A stretch of 64,000 nt of DNA from Thioalkalivibrio sp. ALJ7 (GCF_000376865.1 NZ_AQXQ01000006.1:1-64000), one strand, 5' to 3'. Counted from the first letter of the stretch, positions 1 to 8,535 are shown. Numbers and translations: made by a program. The notes: generated from the sequence alone by a model not told the origin.

Positions 1-270
1 AGCCAGGCCTGCCGTCGGCTGGGCATCCGTCATCGCCGGACACGGCCCTATACGCCGCGAACCAACGGCAAGGCGGAGCGCTTCATCCAGACCGCCCTGC
101 GCGAGTGGGCCTACGCCTTCACCTATGCCACCTCGGAGGAGCGCAAACGCCACCTGCCCCGGTGGATCCATGACTACAACTGGCACCGCCCACACGGTAG
201 CCTGAACAAACAGCCACCCATCAGCGTCCTCGGGCTACCTGAGGACAACCTTGTGAGACTCCACACCTAG
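1..270 (+). CDS. IS481-family-like transposase, 3' fragment (5' end outside window)
   Basis: The frame is open from the first base to a TAG at 268-270 (89 codons), so only the C-terminal part of an rve/DDE integrase-type transposase is visible. It contains a TNGKAERFIQT segment, where the E fits the last residue of the DDE catalytic triad, and a WHRPHGSL...PPISVL tail. That tail is characteristic of IS481 (and related IS3-group) transposases. The 5' part and left inverted repeat lie outside the window, so I cannot say whether the element is intact. No convincing right inverted repeat was found in the 200 bases after the stop. Its position beside the accessory exporter locus is consistent with past mobile-element activity. 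Confidence 0.8.
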   Translation, partial: SQACRRLGIRHRRTRPYTPRTNGKAERFIQTALREWAYAFTYATSEERKRHLPRWIHDYNWHRPHGSLNKQPPISVLGLPEDNLVRLHT

Positions 271-471
271 AGCTTGGGCTCGCGCCGGATCCTCCGTCTG
301 GGTGCGGTTACTCGCCGGAAGCGTGAGCTTTCCGTTAGCCGCATTAGGGCGAAATCTGAACTGAATCACGGTTTGTGATCTGATACCGCTCGAACGGCGC
401 CTGGTGAGATTCGGGCGATCATGACATCGGGGCGGTCGTTGCGCGGTTCCGATCGACACGAGAGGTGATGG
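271..471. other. Intergenic stretch after the transposase
   Basis: No supported gene. It presumably includes the right end of the insertion element and the promoter region of the gene at 472, but I see no clear inverted repeat and no strong -35/-10 pair. An AGAGGTG Shine-Dalgarno-like sequence lies at 461-467, just before the downstream start. Confidence 0.4.
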
Positions 472-861
472 ATGGGACGAGTGACACGGTGGGCGCTGGT
501 GGCTGCGGTCGGGATGGCCACGATGTTGGCGGGGGCCGCCAAGGCCGACGAGGTTTCCGAGCTGCGACTCGAGAACCGCTCCAGTGAGGCACTGCAGGGG
601 ACCATTACGGTCCTGCACGGATCGGCGGATTATGAACAACGGCAGTTCAGGCTTGCCCCCGGCGCCAGCGAGGAATTCGTCTGGGACGGCTGGTATGGGA
701 ACTACGCGTATCAACTGGACGGGGGCGACCTGAATTCGGTTCGGATGTCGTTGCCAGGATATGCCTCCTATTACTCCAGTGAAGTCGAGATCACCTGGTA
801 TGACGATCAGGATGAACTGAGCCACCGGGTCGAGTGCTCCAAGTCTTGCCGGTGGCCGTGA
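472..861 (+). CDS. Small secreted protein of unknown function (129 aa)
   Basis: I do not recognise the family. The protein starts with a typical Sec signal peptide (residues 1-25, positive n-region, hydrophobic core, ending GAAKA before DEVSEL). The mature part of about 104 residues is acidic and rich in aromatic residues (WDGWYGNYAY), and ends with a CSKSC motif close to the C terminus, which could form a disulfide. It is probably periplasmic or exported. It lies upstream of, and in the same direction as, a MacAB/TolC-like operon and has a plausible AGAGGTG ribosome site. A gap of about 150 bases separates it from the next gene. A role as cargo or accessory of that exporter is inference from position only. 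Confidence 0.7.
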   Translation: MGRVTRWALVAAVGMATMLAGAAKADEVSELRLENRSSEALQGTITVLHGSADYEQRQFRLAPGASEEFVWDGWYGNYAYQLDGGDLNSVRMSLPGYASYYSSEVEITWYDDQDELSHRVECSKSCRWP

Positions 862-1009
862 GCCGCCTCCGCTTCGCGGCTGTCGAGCAGCTTCCAGGCA
901 AACGTATGCAGAACCCAATTACAACGGCACCGCGGCACCGTTGAGGCCCTCGCCCTTTCACGGGGGAAGCTGAACGGCTGTCTGATGGATTCGACAATTA
1001 GGAGAAAAG

Positions 1010-1291
1010 ATGAAAAAGCGACTGGCTACGATGATGCTGCTCGGTGGGGTGATGCTCGGCGCGACCGCGAACGCTTCTACGATTTGTGTGTGCGTGGGTA
1101 TAGGAAGTACCGGAAGTGGCTGTGGTAGTGGCGCAACCGGTGCGAACTTCGGGCAGTATTTTGGAAATGTGAGCAACTCGGATCTGGACTCGTACCTGCG
1201 CGAGCATCATGCCGAACGGCTCAGCAGTGGTGCCAGCAGTAGTGAGTATTCGTCCCAAACCGGTTGGCTGTGCACTCGGGAACGACGTTAG
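1010..1291 (+). CDS. Small Gly/Ser/Cys-rich secreted peptide (93 aa)
   Basis: This is an unrecognised small protein with a clear Sec signal peptide (MKKRLATMMLLGGVMLG..., cleavage probably after ATANA, residue 22). The mature peptide of about 71 residues has four cysteines: a CVC pair at its N terminus, one in a Gly/Ser-rich stretch (GSGCGSGATG) and one four residues before a basic RERR tail (WLCTRERR). An AGGAG sequence lies 6 bases upstream of the ATG. It is directly upstream of the TolC-type gene, about 24 bases away, suggesting co-transcription with the exporter genes. It could be a cargo peptide: MacAB-TolC systems are known to export Sec-delivered periplasmic peptides such as the cysteine-rich E. 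coli heat-stable enterotoxin II. That role here is inference. Confidence 0.65.
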   Translation: MKKRLATMMLLGGVMLGATANASTICVCVGIGSTGSGCGSGATGANFGQYFGNVSNSDLDSYLREHHAERLSSGASSSEYSSQTGWLCTRERR

Positions 1292-1315
1292 GTCTCGGAT
1301 CTAGACGAACCGCAC

Positions 1316-2878
1316 GTGTTAGGTGACACGCGAGGCTGGCCAGCATGCTGGGTCACGGGTGTGCTGGCCAGCTTGGCGTTTGCAGTGTCCGCATGGGTTG
1401 TGATGCCCACGGCCGCTGCTTCTGCAGGTAGTTTCAATGTCCACGAATACGAGCCTGCCCCACTGTCGGGCAGCGAGTTGGAGTTGGGGCTGGCCGAGGC
1501 CATTGCCCTGGCCCTGCGGCGGAATACCCAGCTGCAAAGCGCGTATCTGGATCGCGTGGTGGATCAGTTGAATCTGGCGGTGGCCGAGGCGCAATTTCGG
1601 CCGCAGGGTACGATCGTATTGGGCGCCCAGCAGAACCGCGCGCCCGGGGACGATGCCGATACTCAGCGTTCGAGCACCCTCTCGCCCTCCCTGGATACCG
1701 AACTTCCGACCGGGGGGCGGATCGGTTTCAGCTGGAATCTTGACCAGGACCATGGCCTGGATGAGCCCGCCATCCAAACCTCGCGCAGCTCTCAACTTTC
1801 GCTGGACCTGAATCAGCCGTTACTGCGTGGCGGCGGCCTGGCGGTGGGTCGGGCTCCGCTGGAGATTGCCCGCTTGCAGGAAACCGCGAGTGCCCTGGGG
1901 CTGGAAGAGACGGTGGTCGGGACCATCGATAGTGTGATTGCGGCGTATCGCTCGCTGTTGCAGGGCCAGCAGCGCCTGGAGATTGCGATAGCATCCCTGG
2001 AGCGCACCGTTGAACAGCTGGAACGCAATCGTGCGCTGGTGGAGCGAGGGCGTATGGCAGCCAACGAACTGGTGCAGACCGAGTCGCGCCTGGCCAATCA
2101 GCGCTTCAGTGTTAGCCAGGCCGAAGACGCCGTGGATCAGTCGCGGCTGGAGCTCCTGCGACTGCTCAACCTGGGGCGTGACACGCGCCTTCGTCTGCGT
2201 GACACGGTCGAGCTGGAGGCGCTTGAGAGCCTTCGCGTTCGATCTCCCTCGCTGGAAGCGGCCACATCGATTGCGCGTGACAACCGTCCGGATTATTTGC
2301 GCCTGCGGATCGCGCGCGAGATCGAATCGATCGGGCAGATGCTGGCCGAGAATGAACACCTCTGGAGACTCGATCTGAATGCCTCGCTGGATGCCGGGGC
2401 GACCGGGCGAAGCGCTCGGCAGGCCACCGGTTCGACGCTTGACGAGCGTCCGGGATATGCGTTGGGGCTGGAGTTGGAGATCCCGATCCTGGATCCGGAG
2501 CGGCCGGTTCGGCTGCTTGAGTCCCGCATTCGCCTGCAGCAATCGGAAATCCAGTTCTCCGAACGAGAGGTCGAGCTGGAGCTGGAAGTGGAGCGTTCCC
2601 TGAATGATCTGAACAGTCGCTGGCAACAGTTGGGCTTGGCGCAGCGTTCGCTGGAATTGGCGCGCGAAAGCCTGGAGATCGAGCGTGAGCGGCTGGCCGT
2701 GGGACGGACGACGTCGTTCCAGGTCAATGCAACCGAACAAAACCTCCAGCAGGCCGAGCAGAGCTTGTTGGACGCTGTGATTGCGTATCTGAATGCGCAG
2801 ACTGCGCTGGACCGGGCGCTGGGGACCACGCTGGATAGCTGGGGGCTGTCGCTCCCTGACGCAGGAGTGATGCCATGA
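1316..2878 (+). CDS. TolC-family outer-membrane efflux protein (first copy)
   Basis: The 520-residue protein belongs to the outer membrane efflux protein family, which forms trimeric channels across the outer membrane and periplasm. A hydrophobic N-terminal segment (about residues 16-36) is a likely signal sequence. Two long alpha-helical repeats follow (about 55-250 and 280-500), with typical heptad-like stretches and a conserved QPLLRGGGL segment near residue 168. The GTG at 1316 is used; an internal GTG at 1361 is an alternative and neither has a strong ribosome site. The stop overlaps the next start (ATGA at 2875-2878), so it is translationally coupled to the adaptor gene. It is clearly paralogous to the TolC-type protein at 9154-10725. 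Confidence 0.9.
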   Translation: MLGDTRGWPACWVTGVLASLAFAVSAWVVMPTAAASAGSFNVHEYEPAPLSGSELELGLAEAIALALRRNTQLQSAYLDRVVDQLNLAVAEAQFRPQGTIVLGAQQNRAPGDDADTQRSSTLSPSLDTELPTGGRIGFSWNLDQDHGLDEPAIQTSRSSQLSLDLNQPLLRGGGLAVGRAPLEIARLQETASALGLEETVVGTIDSVIAAYRSLLQGQQRLEIAIASLERTVEQLERNRALVERGRMAANELVQTESRLANQRFSVSQAEDAVDQSRLELLRLLNLGRDTRLRLRDTVELEALESLRVRSPSLEAATSIARDNRPDYLRLRIAREIESIGQMLAENEHLWRLDLNASLDAGATGRSARQATGSTLDERPGYALGLELEIPILDPERPVRLLESRIRLQQSEIQFSEREVELELEVERSLNDLNSRWQQLGLAQRSLELARESLEIERERLAVGRTTSFQVNATEQNLQQAEQSLLDAVIAYLNAQTALDRALGTTLDSWGLSLPDAGVMP

Positions 2879-4641
2879 GCGACAGTCCAGTTATGTTGAG
2901 TCAGCAGATCCTGGATTCGATGGCGGATGGGGTGCTGGTCGTCGACGCCTCTGGCGCGATCACAACCTTGAATCCCGCCGGGGCGGCGATTCTCGGGTTA
3001 CGGGCCGATGAGGCAGAAGGACGCAGCCTGGCCGAGGTGTTTATCGGAGAAGAGGGCTACGCGGCCTTCGTCGATGCTTTGTTCGAGGCGGTCTATTCCG
3101 GTGTGATGCAGCCCGACCAGATGGTGTCCATCAGCGTGGGTGGGCACGTACGTTCGCTGAAATTGACCACCTCCTATCTGGCGCCCCGGCAAGCCGGGGG
3201 CGAGCGCGCCGTGCTCGCGGTGTTTACGGATGTGACCGACCTGGAGCAGGCACGTCAGGCCGAGCAGAGCCTTTCCGATGAGCTGCGCGGCAAACACAAG
3301 GAATTGCAGGACGCCTTCCTGGAAATCGAGGCGAACAGCGAGGCCTTGCAGCAGGCGTACCGCCGTTCCGGCCGCATGCGGCTGATGATGACGGCCGCCG
3401 TTGTGGCCGTGTTTGCGGGTGCTGGGTACTGGGCCATTCCGAACGCCGCGTTGCCCGAATTTGGTGCCAGCGATGCCCCGGTCGTCGACGCCACTCAGCC
3501 CGGAGCGTTCGAGGTGCAATCGCGCGCGGTGGAAAGCACCACGAGCTTTTCCGGGCGGTTTCGTCCGGGCGATGTCATTACGCTGGTCAGTCCTTTCGAG
3601 TCCACCGTGGTGGCCCGTCACGTTGAGTATGGCGAGCGGGTGGACGAGGGTGATCTTCTGCTGGAACTCGATTCGACCGAAATCGATATCCGCTATCGGC
3701 GTGCACGCAGCGACCTGGCGGATGCCGAGTCGGAGCTTGAGGACCTGGAGGACTGGGAGCAGGGCCGCGAGATGGCCAGTTCACGCCGCAGTCTGAGGCA
3801 GGCCGAACGCAATTTGAGTAACGATCAGCGCGAACTGGATGATGTCGAGCATCTATTCGAGCGTGGCATCGTTCCCGAGCGCGAGTTGCGGGCGGCCCGG
3901 GAGCGAGTGGAAGAATCCCGAGTGCGGGTCGAGGCCGCGCGAGAAGACCTTGCGGAGACCTCGCGTCAGGGCGGTGAACGGGCGATTGCGCGGGCGCGAG
4001 TCGAGGTGGAGAACGCGCGCGCGGAGTATGAGCAGGTACAACGCCAACGTGATGGGGCCCGCGTGTATGCCCCGGTCGATGGCGTCGTTCTGGCGCCCCT
4101 TGGCGAGGACCGGGATGACGGCGAGCGGGTGGAGGCTGGGGGGCGTGTGTCCAGTGGTGCCGCTCTGCTGGCGGTGGGCGACCTGTCTTCCCTGGAGATC
4201 GAAGGCACCGTTGATGAGCTGGATATCCATGACGTCCAGGCGGGCCAGTCGGCCCGGGTGAACGTGGTGCGAGGCGGGGGTGACCCGATGCCGGCCCGGG
4301 TGTCCTATGTGTCTTCGCAAGCGCAGGAGGGGAGCGGACGAGGTCTGCCATCGTTCCGCCTGGTCGTGCGTATTGATGACCTCGACGACCAGGACCTGGA
4401 ACGGATTCGGGTGGGGATGTCCGCCTCCGTGGATGTGATCACGCAGCAGGATTCGGATGCGGTGGTCGTGCCCCATGCCTATCTGGGCGGGAGCGGGTCG
4501 GAGCGTTGGGTCCTGCGGCAGACATCCAACGGCTCCGAGCGCATCGCGGTGGAACTCGGCCGGTCCCGATACGATGGGGTCCAGGTGCGAAGCGGCGTGG
4601 AACCCGGAGACCGGCTGTTGCCACCCGGGGGTGAAGTTTGA
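2875..4641 (+). CDS. PAS domain-HlyD/MacA fusion periplasmic adaptor (588 aa)
   Basis: Architecture: a cytoplasmic PAS domain (about residues 8-125, with ILDSMADGVLVVD and LNPAGAAILGL), a short coiled coil (122-165), one membrane helix (168-188), then a MacA/HlyD-type adaptor. The adaptor has a split lipoyl/barrel-sandwich domain (about 235-270 and 405-440), a long periplasmic coiled-coil hairpin (about 280-400) and a beta-barrel part to the C terminus. The adaptor links the inner-membrane MacB-type permease to TolC. The PAS domain places a possible ligand or redox sensor on the cytoplasmic side, which ordinary MacA proteins lack. It overlaps the preceding gene by 4 bases and the next ATG by 1 base, so a single coupled operon is likely. 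What the PAS domain senses cannot be read from sequence. Confidence 0.9.
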   Translation: MSDSPVMLSQQILDSMADGVLVVDASGAITTLNPAGAAILGLRADEAEGRSLAEVFIGEEGYAAFVDALFEAVYSGVMQPDQMVSISVGGHVRSLKLTTSYLAPRQAGGERAVLAVFTDVTDLEQARQAEQSLSDELRGKHKELQDAFLEIEANSEALQQAYRRSGRMRLMMTAAVVAVFAGAGYWAIPNAALPEFGASDAPVVDATQPGAFEVQSRAVESTTSFSGRFRPGDVITLVSPFESTVVARHVEYGERVDEGDLLLELDSTEIDIRYRRARSDLADAESELEDLEDWEQGREMASSRRSLRQAERNLSNDQRELDDVEHLFERGIVPERELRAARERVEESRVRVEAAREDLAETSRQGGERAIARARVEVENARAEYEQVQRQRDGARVYAPVDGVVLAPLGEDRDDGERVEAGGRVSSGAALLAVGDLSSLEIEGTVDELDIHDVQAGQSARVNVVRGGGDPMPARVSYVSSQAQEGSGRGLPSFRLVVRIDDLDDQDLERIRVGMSASVDVITQQDSDAVVVPHAYLGGSGSERWVLRQTSNGSERIAVELGRSRYDGVQVRSGVEPGDRLLPPGGEV

Positions 4642-5339
4642 TGTCCGCGGCGCAACCGCTGGTTAGCCTGCAAGACGTCCATCGCTCCTATCGCGTCGGA
4701 CCCACCGATGTGCACGTCCTGCGCGGAGTTCAACTCGAGATCCACCGGGGTGAACTGGCCTCGCTGATGGGGGCTTCCGGCTCCGGCAAGTCCACGCTGA
4801 TGAACATCATCGGGATGCTTGAACGCCCGTCTTCGGGTGATTTCTTTTTCGAGGGTCGGGACGTGCTGCAACTCGCGCCCGATGCCCTGGCGCATTACCG
4901 CAATCAGCAGATCGGTTTCGTATTCCAGACCTTTCACTTGCTGCCGCGACTGACGGCCCTGGATAACGTGGGGCTGCCGCTGCTGTATCAGGACGTGAGC
5001 AAGCGGGAGATGCGTCGCCGTGCGCGCGAGATTCTGGGTCGAGTCGGCATGGGTGATCGCGTTGATCATCGACCCAACGAGCTCTCCGGCGGCCAGCGCC
5101 AGCGGGTCGCGATTGCGCGTGCACTGGTGGGGAACCCTTCCGTGGTGTTGGCGGATGAGCCCACCGGTGCGCTGGATTCGAGTGTGGGCCGCGAGATCAT
5201 GGATTTGTTCCACGAGCTGAACGGCGAAGGCGTGACCGTGGTGATCATCACCCACGACCCGGCCATCGCACGGGAGTGTCCCCGGCAACTGGTCATCCGG
5301 GACGGTGTGGTCGCCGGCCCGGAGCAGGTGCCGGCATGA
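4641..5339 (+). CDS. MacB/LolD-type ABC transporter ATPase
   Basis: The 232-residue protein is a stand-alone nucleotide-binding domain of the MacB/LolD/FtsE group. It has a Walker A motif GASGSGKST (residues 44-52), a Q-loop region, an LSGGQRQR signature and a Walker B ADEPTGALDS followed by the H-loop ITHD. It should drive the permease encoded next (5336-6532), together forming a two-gene version of MacB, in which ATPase and permease are normally fused. The ATG at 4641 is preferred over the in-frame TTG at 4638. It shares one base with the adaptor stop, and its own stop overlaps the permease start by 4 bases. The substrate is unknown. Confidence 0.93.
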   Translation: MSAAQPLVSLQDVHRSYRVGPTDVHVLRGVQLEIHRGELASLMGASGSGKSTLMNIIGMLERPSSGDFFFEGRDVLQLAPDALAHYRNQQIGFVFQTFHLLPRLTALDNVGLPLLYQDVSKREMRRRAREILGRVGMGDRVDHRPNELSGGQRQRVAIARALVGNPSVVLADEPTGALDSSVGREIMDLFHELNGEGVTVVIITHDPAIARECPRQLVIRDGVVAGPEQVPA

Positions 5340-6532
5340 GGCTGGGGATGCTCCTGGGCGAGGCGAGCCGCAATATTGTGGCGACCAAGCAGCGCTCCCT
5401 GCTGGCGCTACTGGGGATCGTGATCGGCACGGCCTCGGTTATCGCGATGCTGAATGTCGGGTCCATCATGCACAACGCGGTGCTGGAGCAGTTTCGCGCG
5501 ATGGGGACCAATGTCATCAATATCCGACAGCGCTACGCCACGGATGAGGACGACCCCGCGCGTAACCAGCTGGACCTTGGACTGGCTCGGGCATTGGGGC
5601 CGGCCCTGCCGCAATTGATTCAAGTCGCGCCATTTGATTCTGCGAGTGCGCAACTGCGAGCGGGCGCGGAGACCCAGAATGTCCGGCTGACGGGGGCGAC
5701 CGAGGCGTTACAGGGGCTCTTGCGGGTGCGCCTGGCCGCCGGGCGCTGGGTCTCCGAGCTGGATGGGGTGGAGCTCCAGGGTGTGGTCGGTTCCGAGGTG
5801 GCATCGAACTATGCCGCGCAAACCAACCAGCCGCTGGAAGTGGGTGACCGAGTGGGGCTGGACGGCTACACCATGACGGTGGCCGGAATCCTGGAGCCGT
5901 ATCCACGAGGCGGCGGGGTGAGTCCGATCTCCCCGAACCGGACGATCTTTCTGCCGATCAAAGCCTTGCAGCGTTTCGATGCCGATAACCAGCTGGAAGG
6001 CATCCTGGCGCGTGTGCATCCACAGGCCGACCATCAGGAACTGGCGCGAACCATCGAGACCTGGGTGGAGGAGCGCGCCCCGGGGTTGCCCGTCGAGGTG
6101 AATAGTGCCGAACAGTTGCTGGCCAACATGGAGCAGCAAAGCCGCATGTTCACGATCATGCTGGGCGCGATCGGCAGTATTGCGCTCATCGTGGGGGGCG
6201 TAGGGATCATGAACATCATGCTGGTATCGGTCACCGAGCGACGCAAGGAGATCGGCATTCGGCTTGCCATCGGGGCCCGCAATGCCGACATCCGTCGCCA
6301 GTTCCTGGTCGAGGCGGTCATGCTGTGTCTGCTGGGCGGTGTCATTGGGGCCGCGTTGGGAACCGGGGTGGCCATCGCCTTTGCCCATTTCACTGGTAAC
6401 CCGTTCGTGGCGGCACCCATGGCGGTACTGCTGGGCGTTTCCGTCTCCACGCTGACGGGGATTGCCTTCGGGTATTACCCCGCCCTGCAGGCCTCGCGGC
6501 TGGATCCGATCATCGCACTGCGTAGCGAGTAG
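5336..6532 (+). CDS. MacB-type ABC transporter permease
   Basis: This 398-residue permease has the MacB/FtsX layout: an N-terminal membrane helix (about residues 22-42, LLALLGIVIGTASVIAML), a large periplasmic domain (about 45-280), and three C-terminal helices with the FtsX core and the conserved VTERRKEIGIRLAIGA coupling segment. It pairs with the upstream ATPase, PAS-adaptor and TolC to make a tripartite ATP-driven exporter for periplasmic substrates. The ATG at 5336 overlaps the ATPase stop (ATGA). Its last 23 bases overlap the 3' end of the convergent lnt-like gene. MacB-type pumps export macrolides, lipopeptides, haem precursors or peptides; nothing in the sequence decides which. Confidence 0.92.
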   Translation: MRLGMLLGEASRNIVATKQRSLLALLGIVIGTASVIAMLNVGSIMHNAVLEQFRAMGTNVINIRQRYATDEDDPARNQLDLGLARALGPALPQLIQVAPFDSASAQLRAGAETQNVRLTGATEALQGLLRVRLAAGRWVSELDGVELQGVVGSEVASNYAAQTNQPLEVGDRVGLDGYTMTVAGILEPYPRGGGVSPISPNRTIFLPIKALQRFDADNQLEGILARVHPQADHQELARTIETWVEERAPGLPVEVNSAEQLLANMEQQSRMFTIMLGAIGSIALIVGGVGIMNIMLVSVTERRKEIGIRLAIGARNADIRRQFLVEAVMLCLLGGVIGAALGTGVAIAFAHFTGNPFVAAPMAVLLGVSVSTLTGIAFGYYPALQASRLDPIIALRSE

Positions 6533-8087
6533 AGCGTCCCCGCCGGCGCCAGCCACGATGGAGGCTGGCCAGCAGGACCAGCACGGCCAGGCCGTGAATG
6601 AAGCGGTCGCCATGGCGCTGGTAGAAAGGGCGCTCCGCCACGGTGTGGACCACGATGCTTTGAGTCGTGCTCCGCCACTGTGGCGTCTCGCTACCTGGCA
6701 CCACTCGGCCCGTCGCGTCGAAGACAGCCCCGCCCCCGGTGTTGTGCAGCATGACCAATGGACTGCGGTTCTCCAGGCTGCGTGCGCGCGCGATGGCCCG
6801 GTGCGCATCCGCGGCGCGCGGCGAACCGAACCAGGCGTGATTGCTGATGTTCACGATGATCCCCGCTTGCCCCGACAGGTTCTCGCGCACGAGGTTGGCG
6901 AACAGACTCTCGAAACAGATCGTCGGGGCTAGGTGCACCCCGTCGGGCCCGGTCAGGGACGGTTCCGGGTGTCCCGGGCTGAAGCGTGAGGCATGTGGCA
7001 GGCGCTCGCGTAGCCAGGGCAGTTGCGCTTCGAACGGCAGGTATTCGCCGAATGGCACGAGCTTGCGTTTGCGGTAGGTCCCGGACAGGCCGGCCCCAGG
7101 CTCGAACAGTAGGGCGACGTTGTGAGTGTCATGGGCCGGGTCATCCCGGTGTTCGGTCCCGTTGACCAGTATGGGTACCCCGATCTCGTCGGCCAGGGCG
7201 GCAAGGGCGCGATGCCCCCAGGATTGCGGAGCCGCCTGAAGCGTCATGGCCGCCTCGGGCCAGATCACCAGATCCAGATCCGGGTCGGTCTTGTGCAACT
7301 TGCGGGTCTGCGCAATGGCGGTGTCGATGTCGTTGTTTCGATCGGCCATCGGCATGTCGTCGCGCCGCACATGTACCGGGATATTGGGCTGTACCAGGCC
7401 CAACCGGGTGCTGTGTTCCGGAGCGGCCCGTTCCAGTGCATCCAGGCGCAGGCTCCCGTAGGCCAGCACGGTCACCACCAGCAAGCCGAGCAGTACGGGC
7501 GCGACTGGGGTGAGCGTGTGGCGACTCACCGCGATCAGCATGCCGGCGGCGAGAAAGCCGATCGCGGCCGAGAAAAAGAGCAGCAGGGGCATGCCGCCCA
7601 GATCGACGACTTGTGCCAGCAGGGGGTGGGCGAGCAGGGCGTAGGCAAAATGTCCGGGAACGACCTGCGGCGAGAAGGACAGGACCACCGTCAGCAGCCC
7701 CGCTGCGAGCAGGGCCTCAGCGGGACGTTCCAGGCGCAGTGCAAGTGCGGCGACGGCACCGGAGAACAGCGCGTAGGGTGCTGCGTGCAGGAGCGCCAGC
7801 CCCAGCACCATCAGGCTGCCAAGGATCCATGGGAAGCCGAGCCAGGCTTCGGTGCCGGATACGACCCATCCGAGCGATGGCAGCCAGTAGCCCAGGCCCG
7901 CCAGAAGGCCGGTCGTAGCGGATGCGCCGATGGTCAGGCCCTGCAACGCGAGCCCCAGAAGGGCAATGGATATCAGGACGAAGGCCCCGGGCAGGGGGCC
8001 CTCCGGAAAACTCAGGTGAAAGAGAACCGCGGAACCTGCCAGCAGGCCCGCACGCGCGAGTGCGGACAGGGCGGACCGCTGGATCAC
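6510..8087 (-). CDS. lnt: Apolipoprotein N-acyltransferase-like protein (Lnt family)
   Basis: The 525-residue protein has an N-terminal multi-helix membrane domain (about residues 10-215) followed by a periplasmic nitrilase-fold domain. The catalytic triad expected for Lnt is present: Glu278 in IWPEAA, Lys340 in YRKRKLVPFGEY and Cys391 in TICFES. Lnt adds the third acyl chain to the N-terminal cysteine of mature lipoproteins in the inner membrane. The usual neighbours (corC/ybeX, ybeY) are absent. Instead it ends a leftward set with a second TolC and two secreted proteins, so it may be a specialised second copy. None of the neighbouring secreted proteins has an obvious lipobox. Residue spacing between the triad members is close to that of E. 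coli Lnt. Confidence 0.85.
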   Translation of the reverse strand: MIQRSALSALARAGLLAGSAVLFHLSFPEGPLPGAFVLISIALLGLALQGLTIGASATTGLLAGLGYWLPSLGWVVSGTEAWLGFPWILGSLMVLGLALLHAAPYALFSGAVAALALRLERPAEALLAAGLLTVVLSFSPQVVPGHFAYALLAHPLLAQVVDLGGMPLLLFFSAAIGFLAAGMLIAVSRHTLTPVAPVLLGLLVVTVLAYGSLRLDALERAAPEHSTRLGLVQPNIPVHVRRDDMPMADRNNDIDTAIAQTRKLHKTDPDLDLVIWPEAAMTLQAAPQSWGHRALAALADEIGVPILVNGTEHRDDPAHDTHNVALLFEPGAGLSGTYRKRKLVPFGEYLPFEAQLPWLRERLPHASRFSPGHPEPSLTGPDGVHLAPTICFESLFANLVRENLSGQAGIIVNISNHAWFGSPRAADAHRAIARARSLENRSPLVMLHNTGGGAVFDATGRVVPGSETPQWRSTTQSIVVHTVAERPFYQRHGDRFIHGLAVLVLLASLHRGWRRRGRSTRYAVR

Positions 8088-8127
8088 GGGTGCCGTAACG
8101 GTGGGTGTGGCGGAGCTGCTTGGCGGA

Positions 8128-8535
8128 TTAGCGTATGCCGAGGCGGTTCGGACAGCCGCCGCCGCTGTAGTTGATCTCGGTGATCTCGACCTGCCCGGAG
8201 ACTACGTGAACCTCCGAACGGTGGCTGAAATCCAGCCGCTTGCTCTCGCCTTCGCGCCACTGTTCCCGGTCGCGGGCTGTGAGTGTGAGACTTTCCATGT
8301 GCGAGTCTGGGTCCATCACCATTGCATATCCCTGCAGGGTGCTGTCGGCAAGTCCGCGGAATCCGATGCACCCGGTGGCGAAGCTTTGCGTGGCGAGCTG
8401 CACGCTGTCGCCGCTGCGCAGGACGTCCCCTTCATTGGCGGAGCTGCCACCCCCTGAGGCGACCGCAGAGGATAGGGTCACCGAGGCGAACGAAAGCACG
8501 ATCGCAGTGGTGAACAGGCGAGAAACTGGATTCAT
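8128..8535 (-). CDS. Small secreted protein, paralog of the upstream gene (135 aa)
   Basis: The family is not recognised. It has an N-terminal signal peptide (residues 1-27, ending SSAVAS), then a mature domain of about 108 residues. This aligns with the protein at 8585-8992 through blocks such as GDVLR(S/A)GD, TGC, DREQWREGE(S/T)KR, SGQVEITEIN and SGGGCPNRLG. Two cysteines are conserved between the pair (the TGC and GGGCP positions), suggesting one disulfide in the periplasm. No lipobox is visible. It lies 49 bases after its paralog and 40 bases before the lnt-like gene, all leftward, which suggests one transcript. Confidence 0.72.
   Translation of the reverse strand: MNPVSRLFTTAIVLSFASVTLSSAVASGGGSSANEGDVLRSGDSVQLATQSFATGCIGFRGLADSTLQGYAMVMDPDSHMESLTLTARDREQWREGESKRLDFSHRSEVHVVSGQVEITEINYSGGGCPNRLGIR

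Noticed and set aside
235-918. Minus-strand open frame across the first secreted-protein gene
   Set aside because: Arg/Pro-rich, no signal or domain, and overlaps a better-supported plus-strand gene.
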